From contig JALJCO010012682.1 of NCBI GenBank assembly GCA_023101725.1, forward strand, positions 1,922,001 to 1,986,000: a stretch of 64,000 nt of DNA. The letters are read 5' to 3'. This DNA comes from Atherinomorus stipes. Taxonomy: Eukaryota; Chordata; Actinopteri; Atheriniformes; Atherinidae. A program made the translations under genes and the position numbers. A model generated the notes under the pieces. It was not told the origin of the DNA and ran no database searches. It saw only the letters and a list, made by a program, of their open reading frames with translations. How positions within the stretch are numbered: position 1 is the first letter of the stretch; each line of letters opens with the position of its first letter. Shown piece by piece: positions 24,311 through 35,986 of this stretch.

Positions 24311-25478
24311 GTGACATTCGGATTAAACCTGCGTATCATTTGGTCCATGCACGGACTTGCAGTCGCAGCTACATGCACAGCTATTTGAGGTCGTCAGTGC
24401 TGGGAATGTGTGTGGAAAACAACCGCTCACTTTTCAGGAATGATTGCTGATTTGTTTTGACTTTCCCTTTGTTCAGTTTATATGAACTGCTGTGCTGGTG
24501 TTAATCTATGGGGTGTCTATTGATGTACTGTTCTAAGCTGTGTTCCCATAAGCAATTAAGACCATTGATCATGAGCAATGTTGTGAGTCATGGTTTAATG
24601 TCAAAACACAGCGCTGATGCACGGTTCAGTGTATGACAGCTTGTTGATGAGTCGTAATAGCTCCTTATTGATGCTGACAGTCAGTCTTTGCTTAATGCAG
24701 AGTGTCAGAAAAAATCTGAAGTCTTGTGAGTATAAACAGATCTGTGCTAATTCTGACCCCAGAGGGGCTTGCTGGACCTACTGTAGAGCCGGATTAGGAA
24801 TATCAATGAATGTGTCAACAACTGGCATTAGACAAGCCTGAAATCCTGGGTTTTTAAGCTGCATGTATCTACCAGTTAAAACAAAAGATTGGTGAGCTAC
24901 AAAATTGCCACATATTAGCATGCAGGGAGGAAGACACATGCTTTCAAAGAACAGTTTTGAATAGCAGAAGGTCACAAAAGTTAATTATTAATAGCTTCAA
25001 GGCAGAATATTTCAATACCATAAAATTTATATTCAGTTTATATCCAGCAGTTCTTAGGCAAATCATGTTAAAGTGACATTTTTATTTTCATATTGACAAC
25101 TGCTTCCCAAGCTTCCTATGTACTGAAAACACGTACAAACTATTCTTTTCTGTTTTTCCACTGTTGTTGAAGATAATTGTTTAAACTTATTTTGCAATAT
25201 TGCTTCTGATATTTGTTACAATTTTACATCTAAAATCTCACAGTCTTTCATTGTCAAATATAAAAATAAAATGAACCAAGCATACAGTTCATTCAGTGCA
25301 TGAATGTATTAATCAGACTGAAGGAGGGGCTGTCAGTTTGTAACACTTCCAACATTCAGTGTGAGACCTTCACCGTTTTCATGTGTTGTTTATGTTGTCT
25401 TTGTAAAGAAAGATTAGCCAGTCTCAGCTGTAGTCAATAAATGATGAAATAATGACACTAATTCACACCATGAAGGTT

Positions 25479-25481
<3 letters not shown>

Positions 25482-25527
<46 letters not shown>
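25482..25527. repeat. (TA)n microsatellite
   Basis: About 23 TA units, with no element boundary recognised on either side. Confidence 0.95.
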
Positions 25528-25532
<5 letters not shown>

Positions 25533-26935
25533 CTAGAATCAAACTGATAGCACTTTCCTTTCACTCTATCATTTAAAGTAGTTGCTGCCACAAAACTCTC
25601 ACAAGTGCTCAATCACTGACTTACTCTGGTGTATTTCTTAGAAAATTCTCAGCAGAGATTAGTGAGTCAGTGGCAGACAGTTGTTCACAGTTACCAGATA
25701 TTATCTTGTGTTGCTTTGTGAATAGCAGCCGCGAAGAAATGCATGTATTGTATGATCCATGCTTAAAAGTAACTAAACTCATTCTCAGACTCACTGGGAG
25801 GTTAAACATGTGGTTTTATTGACACAAAGATAACAATTTAGCAGATTAATAGTTATCTAGCAGTTCATCTCTATCATTTTTCTTAATGTTTTTAAAACTC
25901 TGTCTTGGATTACCATTTATGACAGCAGAACATCTGTAGGCGACACATAAGTTTAATGACATTCCAGATAAAAAGATCCCCAGCCTTGCTGCAGAAAATT
26001 TTTGTCAGTTTGAAAATGTGTTGGTTACTTTGAAGCTTGAGATAGATCCAGTAGAACAGCCACAGAGGTGCATGGCTGATGAATGAAACTTATCATCTAA
26101 CCTGACAGGAAATGCTTATGTAACCGCATGGTATTATGTAACACACAACATGATCTTTTCCAGGATGTCCATTGATGATTTGTAAGTTTCAAGTTGCAGA
26201 TTGTTGGATGATTACGAACATTAGGGGCTACCTTCCAGCCAAAACTCCGGTTTACTGAAATATGTGAAAGCTGAATCCCAGGATGGTCAAGGCTTTGCAT
26301 TATTTACTCCTTTGTAATTATAATTGTTTAGTAGATAAAAGCAGCCTTTTGTTTTTAAGCATACAGATATTGCAGCTTTTTCAGGGTAACATTTTTTTTT
26401 TCTTGGTAAGAATAGTAAAAGATAAATTGTGGCAGCCAGATCCCTGCTGTGCTCCAAAGCCCTTCTTTTCAAATGCTACCTCTGCAGCTGCAGTCTGATT
26501 TTTGTGTCAGATTCTGGGCATTACAGCCCAGTCCTAGTTCCCATACTTGGTCTTCCCACTTGTCTTTACCCATACATTCAACAAGGATAAGGTGTCCCCT
26601 TTTCTTTTAGGGGTTGAAGAGTAACGGGTATCTAGTTCTTCAAGTTGACGCCAAGGAAAGGAATCAGGATTGGGATTCAGTGATAAACAACTTTGACCTG
26701 AATATTTATCTTAAGTCTCCTTTTAAAGGCCATTAACATCCACTTTCTGAGGTTTTTAGAGAATCTTCTTTGCAAAGTTCTTTTGTCTGAATGCACTTAT
26801 GTGTCAGACGTTGTGTTCATGTTTCACATTTTCACTTACCTTCTGTGTTAGCAGATGATAGATAAGCAGAGGTAAAGTAGCAAGAATTGTAGCTGTCCAA
26901 TTACCATTTGCATGTAGATAATAATAGAAATAATA

Positions 26936-27233
26936 ATAATGGATTAGATTTGTGAGAGACTGCATCAGATTCGCTGTCATTCACTCCTCATTCATATGCG
27001 GTGATGGTAAGCTACGACTGCCCTGGGGCAGATTGACAGAAGTGTGGCAGCCATTTCACACCTACGGCCCCTCCGTTCACCACTGGAACATTCACACACA
27101 TTCATGCAACCGGGGTGGGGGGGAACCACTGGAGGCAAGGAGGCTTATGTGTTTTAACCAAGGACACAACGACAGATGGCAGGTCGATCACTGGCCGACC
27201 TGCTCTACCACCTGAACCACCCAGATGTTTATA
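26936..27233 (+). repeat. Dispersed teleost repeat (GGATTAGATTT...CAAGGACAC type)
   Basis: It starts AATGGATTAGATTT, continues CACTCCTCATTCATA, GGTGATGGTAAGCTACGA, CTGCCCTGGGGCAGATTGAC, then CTACGGCCCCTCCG, CAAGGACACAACGACA and a DLL-like CGACCTGCTCTACCACCTGA end. This order is familiar from a very common fish interspersed repeat. A truncated relative lies at 35866-35986. Confidence 0.6.
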
Positions 27234-27595
27234 GATTCTCTTCACAATGGGCAGTGGCATTGATTAAAGGAACATCTATCAGAGGATAAAGACAAAGCAG
27301 AGATAAGGGACTAGACGAGCATGAGAAGGTGTTTAGCATAGCCTATCCAATACATTTTGTAAGTTACAGCTTTTGAATGACATAGAAAGATGGAGGAAAA
27401 AAAAATTTCAAAAGAGCCTGAATGAGACAGAAATTCACACAAAACCTGATGTGGCATATGTCTTGCTAATTATGACTGTAAAGATGGAATAATGTACTTT
27501 ATTATGAGGGTCGGTGACCCAGTGGTTAGCGAGGGGGTCCGAAAGACTGTTTTTCTATTGTTGTTTTGCTCATTAACTCAATAGTTACAGTTTAA

Positions 27596-28216
27596 AGGGA
27601 TATTGTGTAAGTTCTCCTGTGTTTTATTCACAAAAACTGATTATTTGGTTCAAAAGTGTTTTTTCATTAATCAGTAATCACTCCCATCAACAAACTGAAG
27701 TGCTCCTCTAAGTTCTAAATTTGCCGTTCGTATCATTCATTTACACATCGAGTGGGGCGGCTCGGTGAAGGCTGCCATGTCGTATCGCCATGTTTTTGCG
27801 TTCGGGAGAAGTGTGACAGTAGGAAAACACAGAAACTCACCGGACACACCGGAGTTTTCAGCTCAGTTCGAGGTAATGCCTTTGAAAAGGCACCGCGCTG
27901 CAGTGGGAAGAAACTAGCGTCTCACTGATGCTGGGTTCACGTGCAGTCGGGCAGACGGCCGTTGGTAACAAACCAGATGTCATTTTAATCAATGAAGCCG
28001 AGCGAAAGACGGTAAAACATGGGTCAGGGAAAACAATACGACATCGCCATGACACCAAATCAGATGTGGACTGATGTCACTGTAACTGACGGACCACGTC
28101 TTCACATAGAGGCTGGTGATAACTTTACATGCAGCGGATGTCGTCGGTCTGCCTGGTTTCACACGAATGCAGCATGAAAAGTACGAGGGAGCTGCTCCCG
28201 ATTACACAGTGTCCCT
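27596..28216 (+). mobile_element. TTAA-target MITE, copy 2
   Basis: TTAA flanks at 27592-27595 and 28217-28220. The termini are AGGGATATTGTGTAA and, reverse complemented, AGGGACACTGTGTAA, so they are near-perfect inverted repeats. The centre is CpG-rich (GGCGGCTCGG, GTCGGGCAGACGGCCG), unlike the intron around it. It belongs to the same family as 23517-23942, in the opposite orientation. No transposase frame is visible. Confidence 0.75.
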
Positions 28217-29659
28217 TTAAAGGTTAATTTTACATTATTTTATCTGAAAATGTGCCGTAATGCTGACGATTGTAAGTCTTCTGGCGGACTGGATTCCACC
28301 TGAACTGAATTTGGAGTCTTCCTGTATCAGTACCACTGATTAGATAAGATATACATCATCATGGCCTATTTGAACTGCCAGGAGGCAGAGTTTGGCCCTA
28401 CTGTTCTATATGAACAGGCCGACATATCCACTGATATGTCGATTCAATTGAGTGATAACGTCCAAAATGAGGGTTAAAACAATGTAGCTTTGACTCTGTA
28501 TGCATACTATACAACTTTTTCTAGAGCTGTTCTTGCAGTGTTTTATAAGAATAAACAGTTAATACATCATGTACTTCATTTGTACTTAGTTTTTCACAAA
28601 TTACCTCTTCATTTTGCTTAGTATTTGCTCAATGGATAATGTAAAATATGCCCTGCAGTGCAAACAATCGAAGGTTGTATTCACCTAAATTTGGGACCTG
28701 GTGAGGACCAGATCATTTTCTCACTGGTTCTAACAAATAAACCTTAAAACTGAGAGGTTGCAATTTCTTTTTTACATGACTGTAAAATAGTCATTGATCC
28801 AGAAATGTTTCCTCTGTCCACCACAGGATGTCTCTTTGTCTTTAAAGAAGATTAATTTGGTCCCGTATCTGCTCAAATGTCCAATTCATCAGTGAAAATG
28901 TGTTATCATGATGTGTGGATCAAAAACCACTGAACACATGTCTTTTGTACTTTTGATGACAAACAGGAACAACTGTGCAATCTGTATAACTGACTAATCT
29001 GATGAGATACCAGAAAATAAACTAAGAAACCTTTTCCGTTCCCACAAATGGAAGCGAGTGAAAGGTGTTCACATACCTTTGTTGTTCAGGTCAACCACTT
29101 GTTACGAAGCCAGTGAAAACAGAATAATTCTGAGTGCCTGGCGCTGGTGTCAAAGGGACATTTGGAGAGAAAAATCTGATAACATTCTTAGAAAGGAAAA
29201 AGGGAACTTGTGGGCTTATTAGATAAATTAACCAGCAGCCAAGACTGACCTGTGCTTAGCTGTGGTTGTTGAACCGCTCAGGGCACAGCAATTAAGAGTT
29301 GGTGTTAAACTTTTAACTTTACCCTGCAAAAACAAGGCCAGTGCACACGACGCTGATGCTTTCAAAGCAGTGTGGCACAGCTTTAGAAGGATGGCTGCTG
29401 GCCATTGGGAGTTTGGAAGTCAAAGGTCAGATTCCAGCTGAGACATTACTAATGAGTCCATTCATTAAGCATCAGGTAACACACAGCTGCGCTAAACATG
29501 TTTCTGTTTAATATTGTTCAGATGTTTAACAGGCTACTAGTATGTCAACATCAACTATTATGAATTAACCTTTGCTCCTCTTCTTGTTTTTGCCTCTGTG
29601 GTCTAAAAAGAGCCATATAGGGTCAAAAACAAATCTTTTGATATGAGTGTTTATGTAAG

Positions 29660-29975
29660 TGTGTATGTGTTCCTGTACTTATTAAAGAGAACCATTTTGT
29701 GCTTTTAACCAACAAAGTGAGGACATTTTTGCAAATGAGATGGCTCATCTCAAGTAGCTTATCCAAATAAAGACATTTCAATCATTTTGGCCGGTCCTCA
29801 CTTAAAAAAAATTAATAACTGAATAAAAAAAAATTGAAGGTCAAGGTTTGGTTTTAGAGTTAGGTTTTGGTTGTTAGCATTATGTTTAGGCAATCATTTA
29901 TGATGGTTAGGGTTACAGTAGGGTAAGGGGCTAAGGAATGCATTATGGCAATGAATGTCCTCACAAAAGCCCTGT
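29660..29975 (+). repeat. GGTTAG-rich dispersed teleost repeat, copy 2
   Basis: GTGAGGACATTTTTGCAAAT and CGGTCCTCACTT are followed by TTAGGTTTTGGTTG, TTAGGCAATCA, GGTAAGGGGCTAAGGAATGC and ATGTCCTCACAAAAGCCC. It shares its 3' third with 2841-3145. The end of the element is lost where the G/A homopolymer block begins. Confidence 0.65.
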
Positions 29976-30390
29976 TCCCCCAAGGGGGTTGGGTGGGGTG
30001 GGGCGGGATGGGCCCAGGTTTTTGTGTCTCCAAAAAAAAAAAGGGGGGGGGGGGCTTATATCCGACCGGACCGGGCGGGCTTCGGGAGCCCTTGGGGGGG
30101 GGATAGATATACAGATGGGGGAAGAGGGGGGGAGAAAACACAAAGAAAAAAAAAATATAAAAAAAAACCCCCCCCCGCGGGAGAGGGAAAAAAAAAAGGG
30201 GGGCGCTTTCTTTTTCTCTGACGTGTGGGGGGGGTTTGGTGAAATGGGTTACAGGGATGATGACAAATAACAAGAAGCAGGGCAGCATCTTCCCCCCTCA
30301 AAAAAGGAAGAGGTGGGGGAGGGAGGGAAAATCAGCAACCAAAACCACTCCGCCGCCGGCCGACGACCGGCAGGGGGAGGGGGGAAAGAT
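29970..30390. repeat. G/C- and A-homopolymer block, probably low-quality assembly sequence
   Basis: It contains runs such as ten A then twelve G, nine C and eight G, with interspersed CCGACCGGACCGGGCGGGC. The composition changes abruptly at both sides within an AT-rich intron. Overlapping ORFs in five frames here are composition artefacts. Confidence 0.6.
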
Positions 30391-31304
30391 ACAAGTACAA
30401 GATGTGTGTGTGTGTGTGTGCATGGTATGTGCCTGTATAGTCAAGTGTGATATTGTGGCTCTACAACACTTTACAGACAATGAAGAATCTTAGTACAACA
30501 CTGTTATGCCAAACCAGTCATCACTTGTTTTGCTTTTTAAACGATTGTGTTTTGTGTGTATTGTATTGTTTACAGTGCTAACATTATCCACATTCTGTAT
30601 TACAGTAATGCAGAAATAAACAGTATTAGATTATCACTGGTTGATGAAAAACTAGATGCTGCTAGCTTGAATGAAGTTAAAGGGATGCTCTCCTGGGAGA
30701 AGCCGTAAAACCTAGCATTAAATCTGACATAATAAAGAAACAATATGTTAATTTTGAAAGAATCAGCCAAACGTATATTTAGTTTTGTTATAAGGTCTTA
30801 TTATGCACACAGCATCAATTACTACATTTGGTAGGGGCTTTATACACCAAGCTGACAGTGGTTGGAGCATCAGTGAGTGCAGGTTTTCTTGTATTGTTGG
30901 TGTGAGAACCAGTTTGCTTTTTTCAGACTCTTTTGTCCTGTCTCAGCTAAATCCGCTTGTAGAATTGGCATAATAGAGCTTACTCTGACTGGCTCTTTTG
31001 CATTGCAAATGACAGCATGAGAAGGGAGATGTCAGTGACGACAGAAAAATAAGAGTTAGCTTAATGTCCCGCGCACAACCTCTTCTGTTTAGTCATCTTT
31101 GGGATTTTATGTCTTCGAAACATACAAAACACATTAAAGGGAAGAGATAAAGCTAACAAATTATTGGGACTTAGAGGAGACCTGCTGACATAGTTAGTAT
31201 GCCCACTTTCCACCTAGCAACATCACACAACTACTGTACCATCAGACTTGTCCTTTAGCATTAACGTTTATTTTTCACTCTTCTGTCTCCATGTCCACAT
31301 ACAG

Positions 31305-31565
31305 TCATCGGGCACGACTGTCATGGTGGACATAGCAGTAATGGGAGAGGCCCACGGACTGATCACAGACCTCCTGGCTGACCCCTCTCTGCCACCCAAC
31401 ACCTGCACTTCACTGCGGGCCGTCAGCAACCTACTAACCACCCAGCTAACCTTCCAGCCGCTGCATCGACCCCGGCCCGCCTCCTTGTTGAACCCCAGCG
31501 ATGCCTACACCTGCTCTGACTCAGAGGAGGGACCTGAGAAAGGAGAGAAGACATCCATACATAAG
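31305..31565 (+). CDS. pde3a: pde3a regulatory-linker exon ([15 protein letters not shown])
   Basis: The acceptor is ACATACAG and the donor AAG/GTAAGA. It spans 261 nt (87 codons), phase 0 at both ends. It begins [18 protein letters not shown] and continues with [20 protein letters not shown] and [11 protein letters not shown]. This is the conserved linker between the N-terminal membrane region and the catalytic domain, and it is almost identical to mammalian PDE3A in its first 50 residues. The Ser/Pro-rich second half (around [13 protein letters not shown]) is more divergent. The upstream ATG at 31248 belongs to intron sequence. The linker has no catalytic residue; in this family it carries regulation and localisation. 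Confidence 0.96.
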
Positions 31566-34228
31566 GTAAGAGAATGAAATATTGTGATTTACACTTAAGT
31601 GGGGAGATGCTGGGCAGCTGGGATGAAATTTCTAAAGTCGAAGCTGCTACTACTCTCAAGCAGTCAAGAGCCAGACAAAATTTGCCCTTCTTTTTTTTTG
31701 AAACAGCTGAAATAATCCTTACATGGGAGTATAGTCCACCTTATTAAGGCCAAATGATTTACACAACACGCAACACTCCCCACACATGTTAATCTTTTGG
31801 CCCATGTTCCAGCTAATGAGAGCTTCCTCCTTTCTGAGCTTTTTAGCATCAAATGAAAGAGTGTATTTTCACAGAGTTGAGTGAAGAAAAATAAAGCATG
31901 TCTACTGCTCAGAGCACTGTTCTCCCTTTCACAGCCACAGCTGTGTCAACATGACAGATGTGCAGAGCCAGACGGTGTGTGTGAATGTGTAGATGTGAGG
32001 GGAGTAGTAGAGGAGAGGCAGCGTGAAGCTGGATGCCTTTTTTTTTTAAAGCTACAAAGAAGGACGAGTGCGTCAAAAAAACTGGACCCCCATCAAAGTG
32101 ATGCATCCAGTTCCTCTTTTTAGCAGAATATGCCAACAATGGGGTTCTTGGAAGCTGGTGAGTAGACTGCGTTTACCATGTCACCAAGCGAATCCTGACA
32201 GGTGCCACTTTACATCCTCCGACTTTTGCAAAAGTGGAAAAGAGAAACTGCACCTGGGCTGACCAGTGAAGCTGCGGTCATTAAGACTTTCCTCCCCATT
32301 AGTGCTCAGCTCTTACTGCCAGGAAAGAAAATAACTCAGGGAGAGAAGGCAGTTAGTGGAGAAAGAAAGCTTTTTTGCCTGCTGGCGAGTTTGATGCCCA
32401 ATTGTGGTGCATAGTGATGCCTTTCATCCACTGTCAGCCATTTCTGCAAAATAGCAACTGCTGTGAAAGCAAACAATAATTTACAAAGATAATAAAAATA
32501 GAAATAATGAAACATGCAAATACTTGAAATACTTGTGTGACGTTTAAGCTTGCACTTTTGTCAGTATTCTACTCTTAAACAGTCATAGAGATGAGACTGT
32601 TAAGAATTCATACCAGCAGCTGCACCCCCCAAATTTTTGTGAAGATGGCCTGGTTTTACTGTGCTGTTGCCCAAGGTGATCTCTGTGTGTATCTGTGCCA
32701 TGTATGTTTTTGCTTTTGGTTTGTATCTGCAGGGCTTTCTTTATAAAGTGCTACTTTGGAGCCTCCCAAAAATCATATCAAAGCACCATTATCCCACTTC
32801 AACCCACAAAAACATTTAACCCACAAAATTGGGTGTAATACATGGTACAGAAAACACTGTGTATCGAGAAGATAGTATTTGGAGAATCCCAGTCTGTGAT
32901 TTTGATACATGTGTACTTATTTAAGAAAAAGCCTCCAAAGTGAATATAAGTCAGTAGATGTACTGTAGTTTGAAATGACATAAACCATCTGTGAGTATGT
33001 CTGTGTTAGCTCTCTGTTTATGGTGCCATATTGTGAATGGGTTCTTTCAAGATCCTGAGGCGATCTTTACTAGGTCACTGTGCAGAGAACTGAGAGAAAG
33101 GGAGCCAGCCATGTTCAGCATTGCTGTGCCAAACTGCTGTATGGCACTAAACAGATGGAGGCATCACAAGGGCACGGACCACTGAGAATCCATGAAAAGA
33201 GCAAAGACAGATGAAGACAGCGACTGAGCGAATCAGAAAAGAGACTCACAGAGAGAATGAGAAGCAAACAGGCACTATCCATGTGATGTAATAAATATGT
33301 GTGGAATGAAATACTGACACTCAACCTAATGATGTACCATGAGGAGAATTATTGGCACTGCTGCCTGTAAATAAAGGCAACAATTTTGATTCTCTTTGGA
33401 TACAGGAGAAAAATATAAAAAATGAGGAATAATTCAACTCATAAAGTATGCTGCAGCTTATCACCTGCTTTATTTGTTTGGTCATGGCTAAATTTCTAGC
33501 TTATAGTTACAGCAGAACTCAGCAGCACGAGTTCTGATGAGGACCAGAGGAGAGGAACACATTACACCAGTTTTAAAATCACTGCATTGGCTCTTGGTGC
33601 ATTTTAGGATTGATTTTAAGATTATTTTAATGGTTTATAAATGTCTTAATGGTGTAGGGCCTTCTTATCTATCTGACATACTTTTGAACTATGAACTCTC
33701 GCAGACCCTGAGGTCCTCTGGTACCGGCCTTTTCATTGTTCCCAAAGTGAGAACTAAAACTCACGGTGAGGCCTCGTTGCATCACTACAGTCCTTGTCTG
33801 TGGAAGAGACAGCTTAATTTAGCTTTTTCTTTCTTTCTTTCTTTCTTTCTTTTTGGGGGTGTGGTAAGGGTGGAGGGTGTGTATGTTATGTTCTTGGGTG
33901 TGTGAGGGATATTTTTTATCTGAATTTGCATTTCTTTTTATTGTTATGTAAAGCACTTTATGTTGTCCTTGGTATGACAAGTGCTTGATAAATAAAGTTT
34001 AATTTGATTTGATTTGATATGATATATGCTGGATGAACAAGTCTCATCTACTCTAGCTGATATTTTGACTGGAGACAAAATGAATTAAACTTATTTTACA
34101 GGTGGAAGTACTTTTAAAACATTTATCTGAATGCTTTGAGTTGTTTAGAGTAATGCTATCTATACCCCTAATGTTGAAGTGTAGATGTGTTTATTATACT
34201 GTATGTGTATGTGTGATTGTGTGTACAG
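31566..34228 (+). other. pde3a intron 3
   Basis: A 2.7-kb intron. Positions 31566-33490 are unique sequence in which I see no further feature. An L2-like LINE 3' end occupies 33510-34026. Confidence 0.9.
33510..34026 (+). mobile_element. L2/CR1-like LINE 3' end
   Basis: The frame reads HITPVLKSLHWLLVHFRIDF, then KIILMVYKCLNGVGPSYLSD and LRSSGTGLFIVPKVRTKTHGEA. This is the conserved C-terminus of vertebrate L2-type reverse-transcriptase ORFs (ITPVL.SLHWLPV..RI.FKIL...YK.L.G..PSYL). A pyrimidine tetranucleotide tract at 33829-33851 interrupts it. A short 3' UTR with AATAAAG follows, ending in TTTGATTTGATTTGATATG repeats, the typical L2 tail. It is 5'-truncated, as most copies are. Confidence 0.85.
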
Positions 34229-34386
34229 CGTCTGAGACGGAGTCTCCATCCTGGCCTTCTAAGGAGGATTTCTTCCACATGGACCACCACCACCTCTGCC
34301 ACAGGACTGCCCACCATTGAGCCGGGACCTGTCCGAAGGGACCGCAGTGCCAGCATCAAACCTTACCATGAAACACTTACCTGCAG
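34229..34386 (+). CDS. pde3a: pde3a exon 4: phosphorylation/14-3-3 sites and hypertension hotspot
   Basis: The acceptor is GTGTACAG and the donor CAG/GTAAAC. It spans 158 nt, entering in phase 0 and leaving two bases of a split codon. It encodes [18 protein letters not shown], then [26 protein letters not shown]. The two basophilic serines (RRS and RRIS) correspond, by my recollection of human numbering, to Ser428 and Ser438, the PKC/PKA-dependent 14-3-3 sites. The TSATG stretch is the short cluster mutated in human autosomal-dominant hypertension with brachydactyly, and it is unchanged here. The last residues (PYHETLTC) diverge from mammals. Exon length equals the human exon. Confidence 0.96.
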
Positions 34387-34629
34387 GTAAACAGCTGAAA
34401 CAATGTTTTATTCTTCTCTTTTTCTTGTCTGTCTTGCATACACTGCTTTGGTTGGAAATCCACACACAGTAATCAGAAGGGTCATAACAGCAGCATCGGG
34501 CTTGCAATGATGAAGTTTTCTCCGACTGCTTCAGACAGATTGTCCAAATTTCATTTCTATTTTTAGGAAAAGGGTGAAAAAAGCAGTTTAATAGAGTAAA
34601 TCTATTAACTTCTTCTATACTCGGCAATA

Positions 34630-34975
34630 AAATTTTAATTTAATCTGGAAATAAAAATAAAAAAATTTATAGATGGGTATCAAAAAAATAAAAATATCAA
34701 AAAAAAGGAAAAGAAATTATTTATTTACAAATTCAAAAAACCCAAAAAAAAGCCGAGGAATATATGCTATGAATAGCATAAATGAAGCAAGAAAACGCGG
34801 GAAGATAAGGATGGAAATAATCAAAAACATGAAAATAAAGATAAACTAAAGAAAAAAAGAAAAGCCCGCAACAACAAAAAAAAAGAAAAAGGAAATAAAA
34901 AAAAAAAGAATAAAACAAAAAAAAAAAAAAAAAAGAAAGAAAGGAAAAGAGGACAGAAGATAGAAAAAAATGAAG
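34630..34975. repeat. A-rich low-complexity block, probably low-quality assembly sequence
   Basis: About 345 bases of AAAAATAAA/AAAGAAAAAGG-like sequence with very few T or C. It ends sharply before normal sequence at about 34976. It starts 250 bp after an exon, near where a missing linker exon could lie. Confidence 0.5.
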
Positions 34976-35865
34976 AGAACATTACATTCATCTTAACGGT
35001 GACAGCTACAAGTTTAATTCCTTCCCGCCAGTAGGTGGAGCACTGGCACTTGCTTACTCAATTAGCATTAGCAAAGTTACAGAACTGGCTAACTGTTAAT
35101 TAGCATTAGCAAATGCTTTTGAGCCCCTTTGCTACCTTCACCCTCATCCTGCTTCATTTTTTGTGTGCTTGAATTTGAGAAATGTAACTCAAGGAAGGTG
35201 CTACCTCTACACAGAGCAAGTGAGCTAGCAACTTCAAAGTTAATGGTAATGGTGAAAAATCCTTTAGGGTAGGCATTGGCATGATAAATATAATGTAAAT
35301 TTATCCCATCAAAATGATAAAGCAAATATATGCTCCAAAATATTTTTTTGTGAAAATACAGTAATACTTTTATTCCACACTCCTCTAGAAGTTTTTGGAT
35401 GCACTATTTTTGAAAAATGAACTGTTTTAATTACAAAGTTGTAGCTATGATCTTTAAGTTAAAAGAATAGTACACATGTTCTCATTTATTTTGTTTGGAT
35501 GAAGGTTCCTTTTCAAATTACACCAAATCTGATGTTGTCAACAAACCTCTGGTGGAACTTTGGTTAAATATTTGATTCCTATGTTTTTCAGTCCAGTTGA
35601 ATTAGTCAGTTTCCTGGCATAGATCAGATTTTTAAACAGTGCCAAAATCTGCTCTTATAGCCTGATTTATCTAACAACCAGCTGTGATATTTAGTGAACC
35701 CATTTGTGTGCAGAAATCATGCTGAAGAAGTTTGAGGTCAGTTTCAGTGGTTGTTAAACTGAGCATCAATGTGACTGTCCATAAATGACTTTTTTTTTTA
35801 TTTGAATGTATTACCTTTTTTTCTACCATATTTTCTCTGATTTTTAATAATAATAACAATAATAT

Positions 35866-35986
35866 TAATGGATTAGATTTCTACAGCGCTTTTCAAGGCA
35901 CTCAAAGTGCTTTACAGTAGGTCCATTATTCTTTCACTCCTCATTCATACTTGGTGATGGTAAACTACGTATGTAGCCACAGCTTT
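35866..35986 (+). repeat. Truncated copy of the GGATTAGATTT dispersed repeat
   Basis: ATGGATTAGATTTCTACAGC, GGCACTCAAAGTGCTTTACA, CACTCCTCATTCATACTTGG and GGTAAACTACG follow the same order as 26936-27233. The copy stops at GTAGCCACAGCTT, exactly where the TIR element 35987-38131 begins. The expected continuation (CTGCCCTGGGGCAG) is not found on the other side. Confidence 0.6.

Larger units (their letters stand above)
18740..31304 (+). other. pde3a intron 2
   Basis: A 12.6-kb intron between the microexon and the SSGT exon. It holds two TTAA elements (23517-23942, 27596-28216), a MITE end near 24050-24310, a dispersed fish repeat (26936-27233), a GGTTAG-rich repeat copy (29660-29975) and a doubtful-quality block (29970-30390). 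The minus-strand ORFs at 18928-19486 overlap one another in different frames and have no recognisable domain. The rest, including 19500-23500 and 30400-31300, shows nothing beyond short simple repeats. Confidence 0.85.

Noticed and set aside
27500..27545. SINE-like words (GACCCAGTGGTTAGC)
   Set aside because: Only about 20 bp resembles tRNA-derived fish repeats; no box B and no second region, so not called.
29860..30301. Overlapping ORFs of 60-142 codons on both strands
   Set aside because: They coincide with the G/C/A homopolymer block and end in dispersed repeat sequence.
31248..31304. ATG-initiated extension upstream of the SSGT exon
   Set aside because: A consensus acceptor at 31304/31305 and homology starting exactly there show that the upstream frame is intron.
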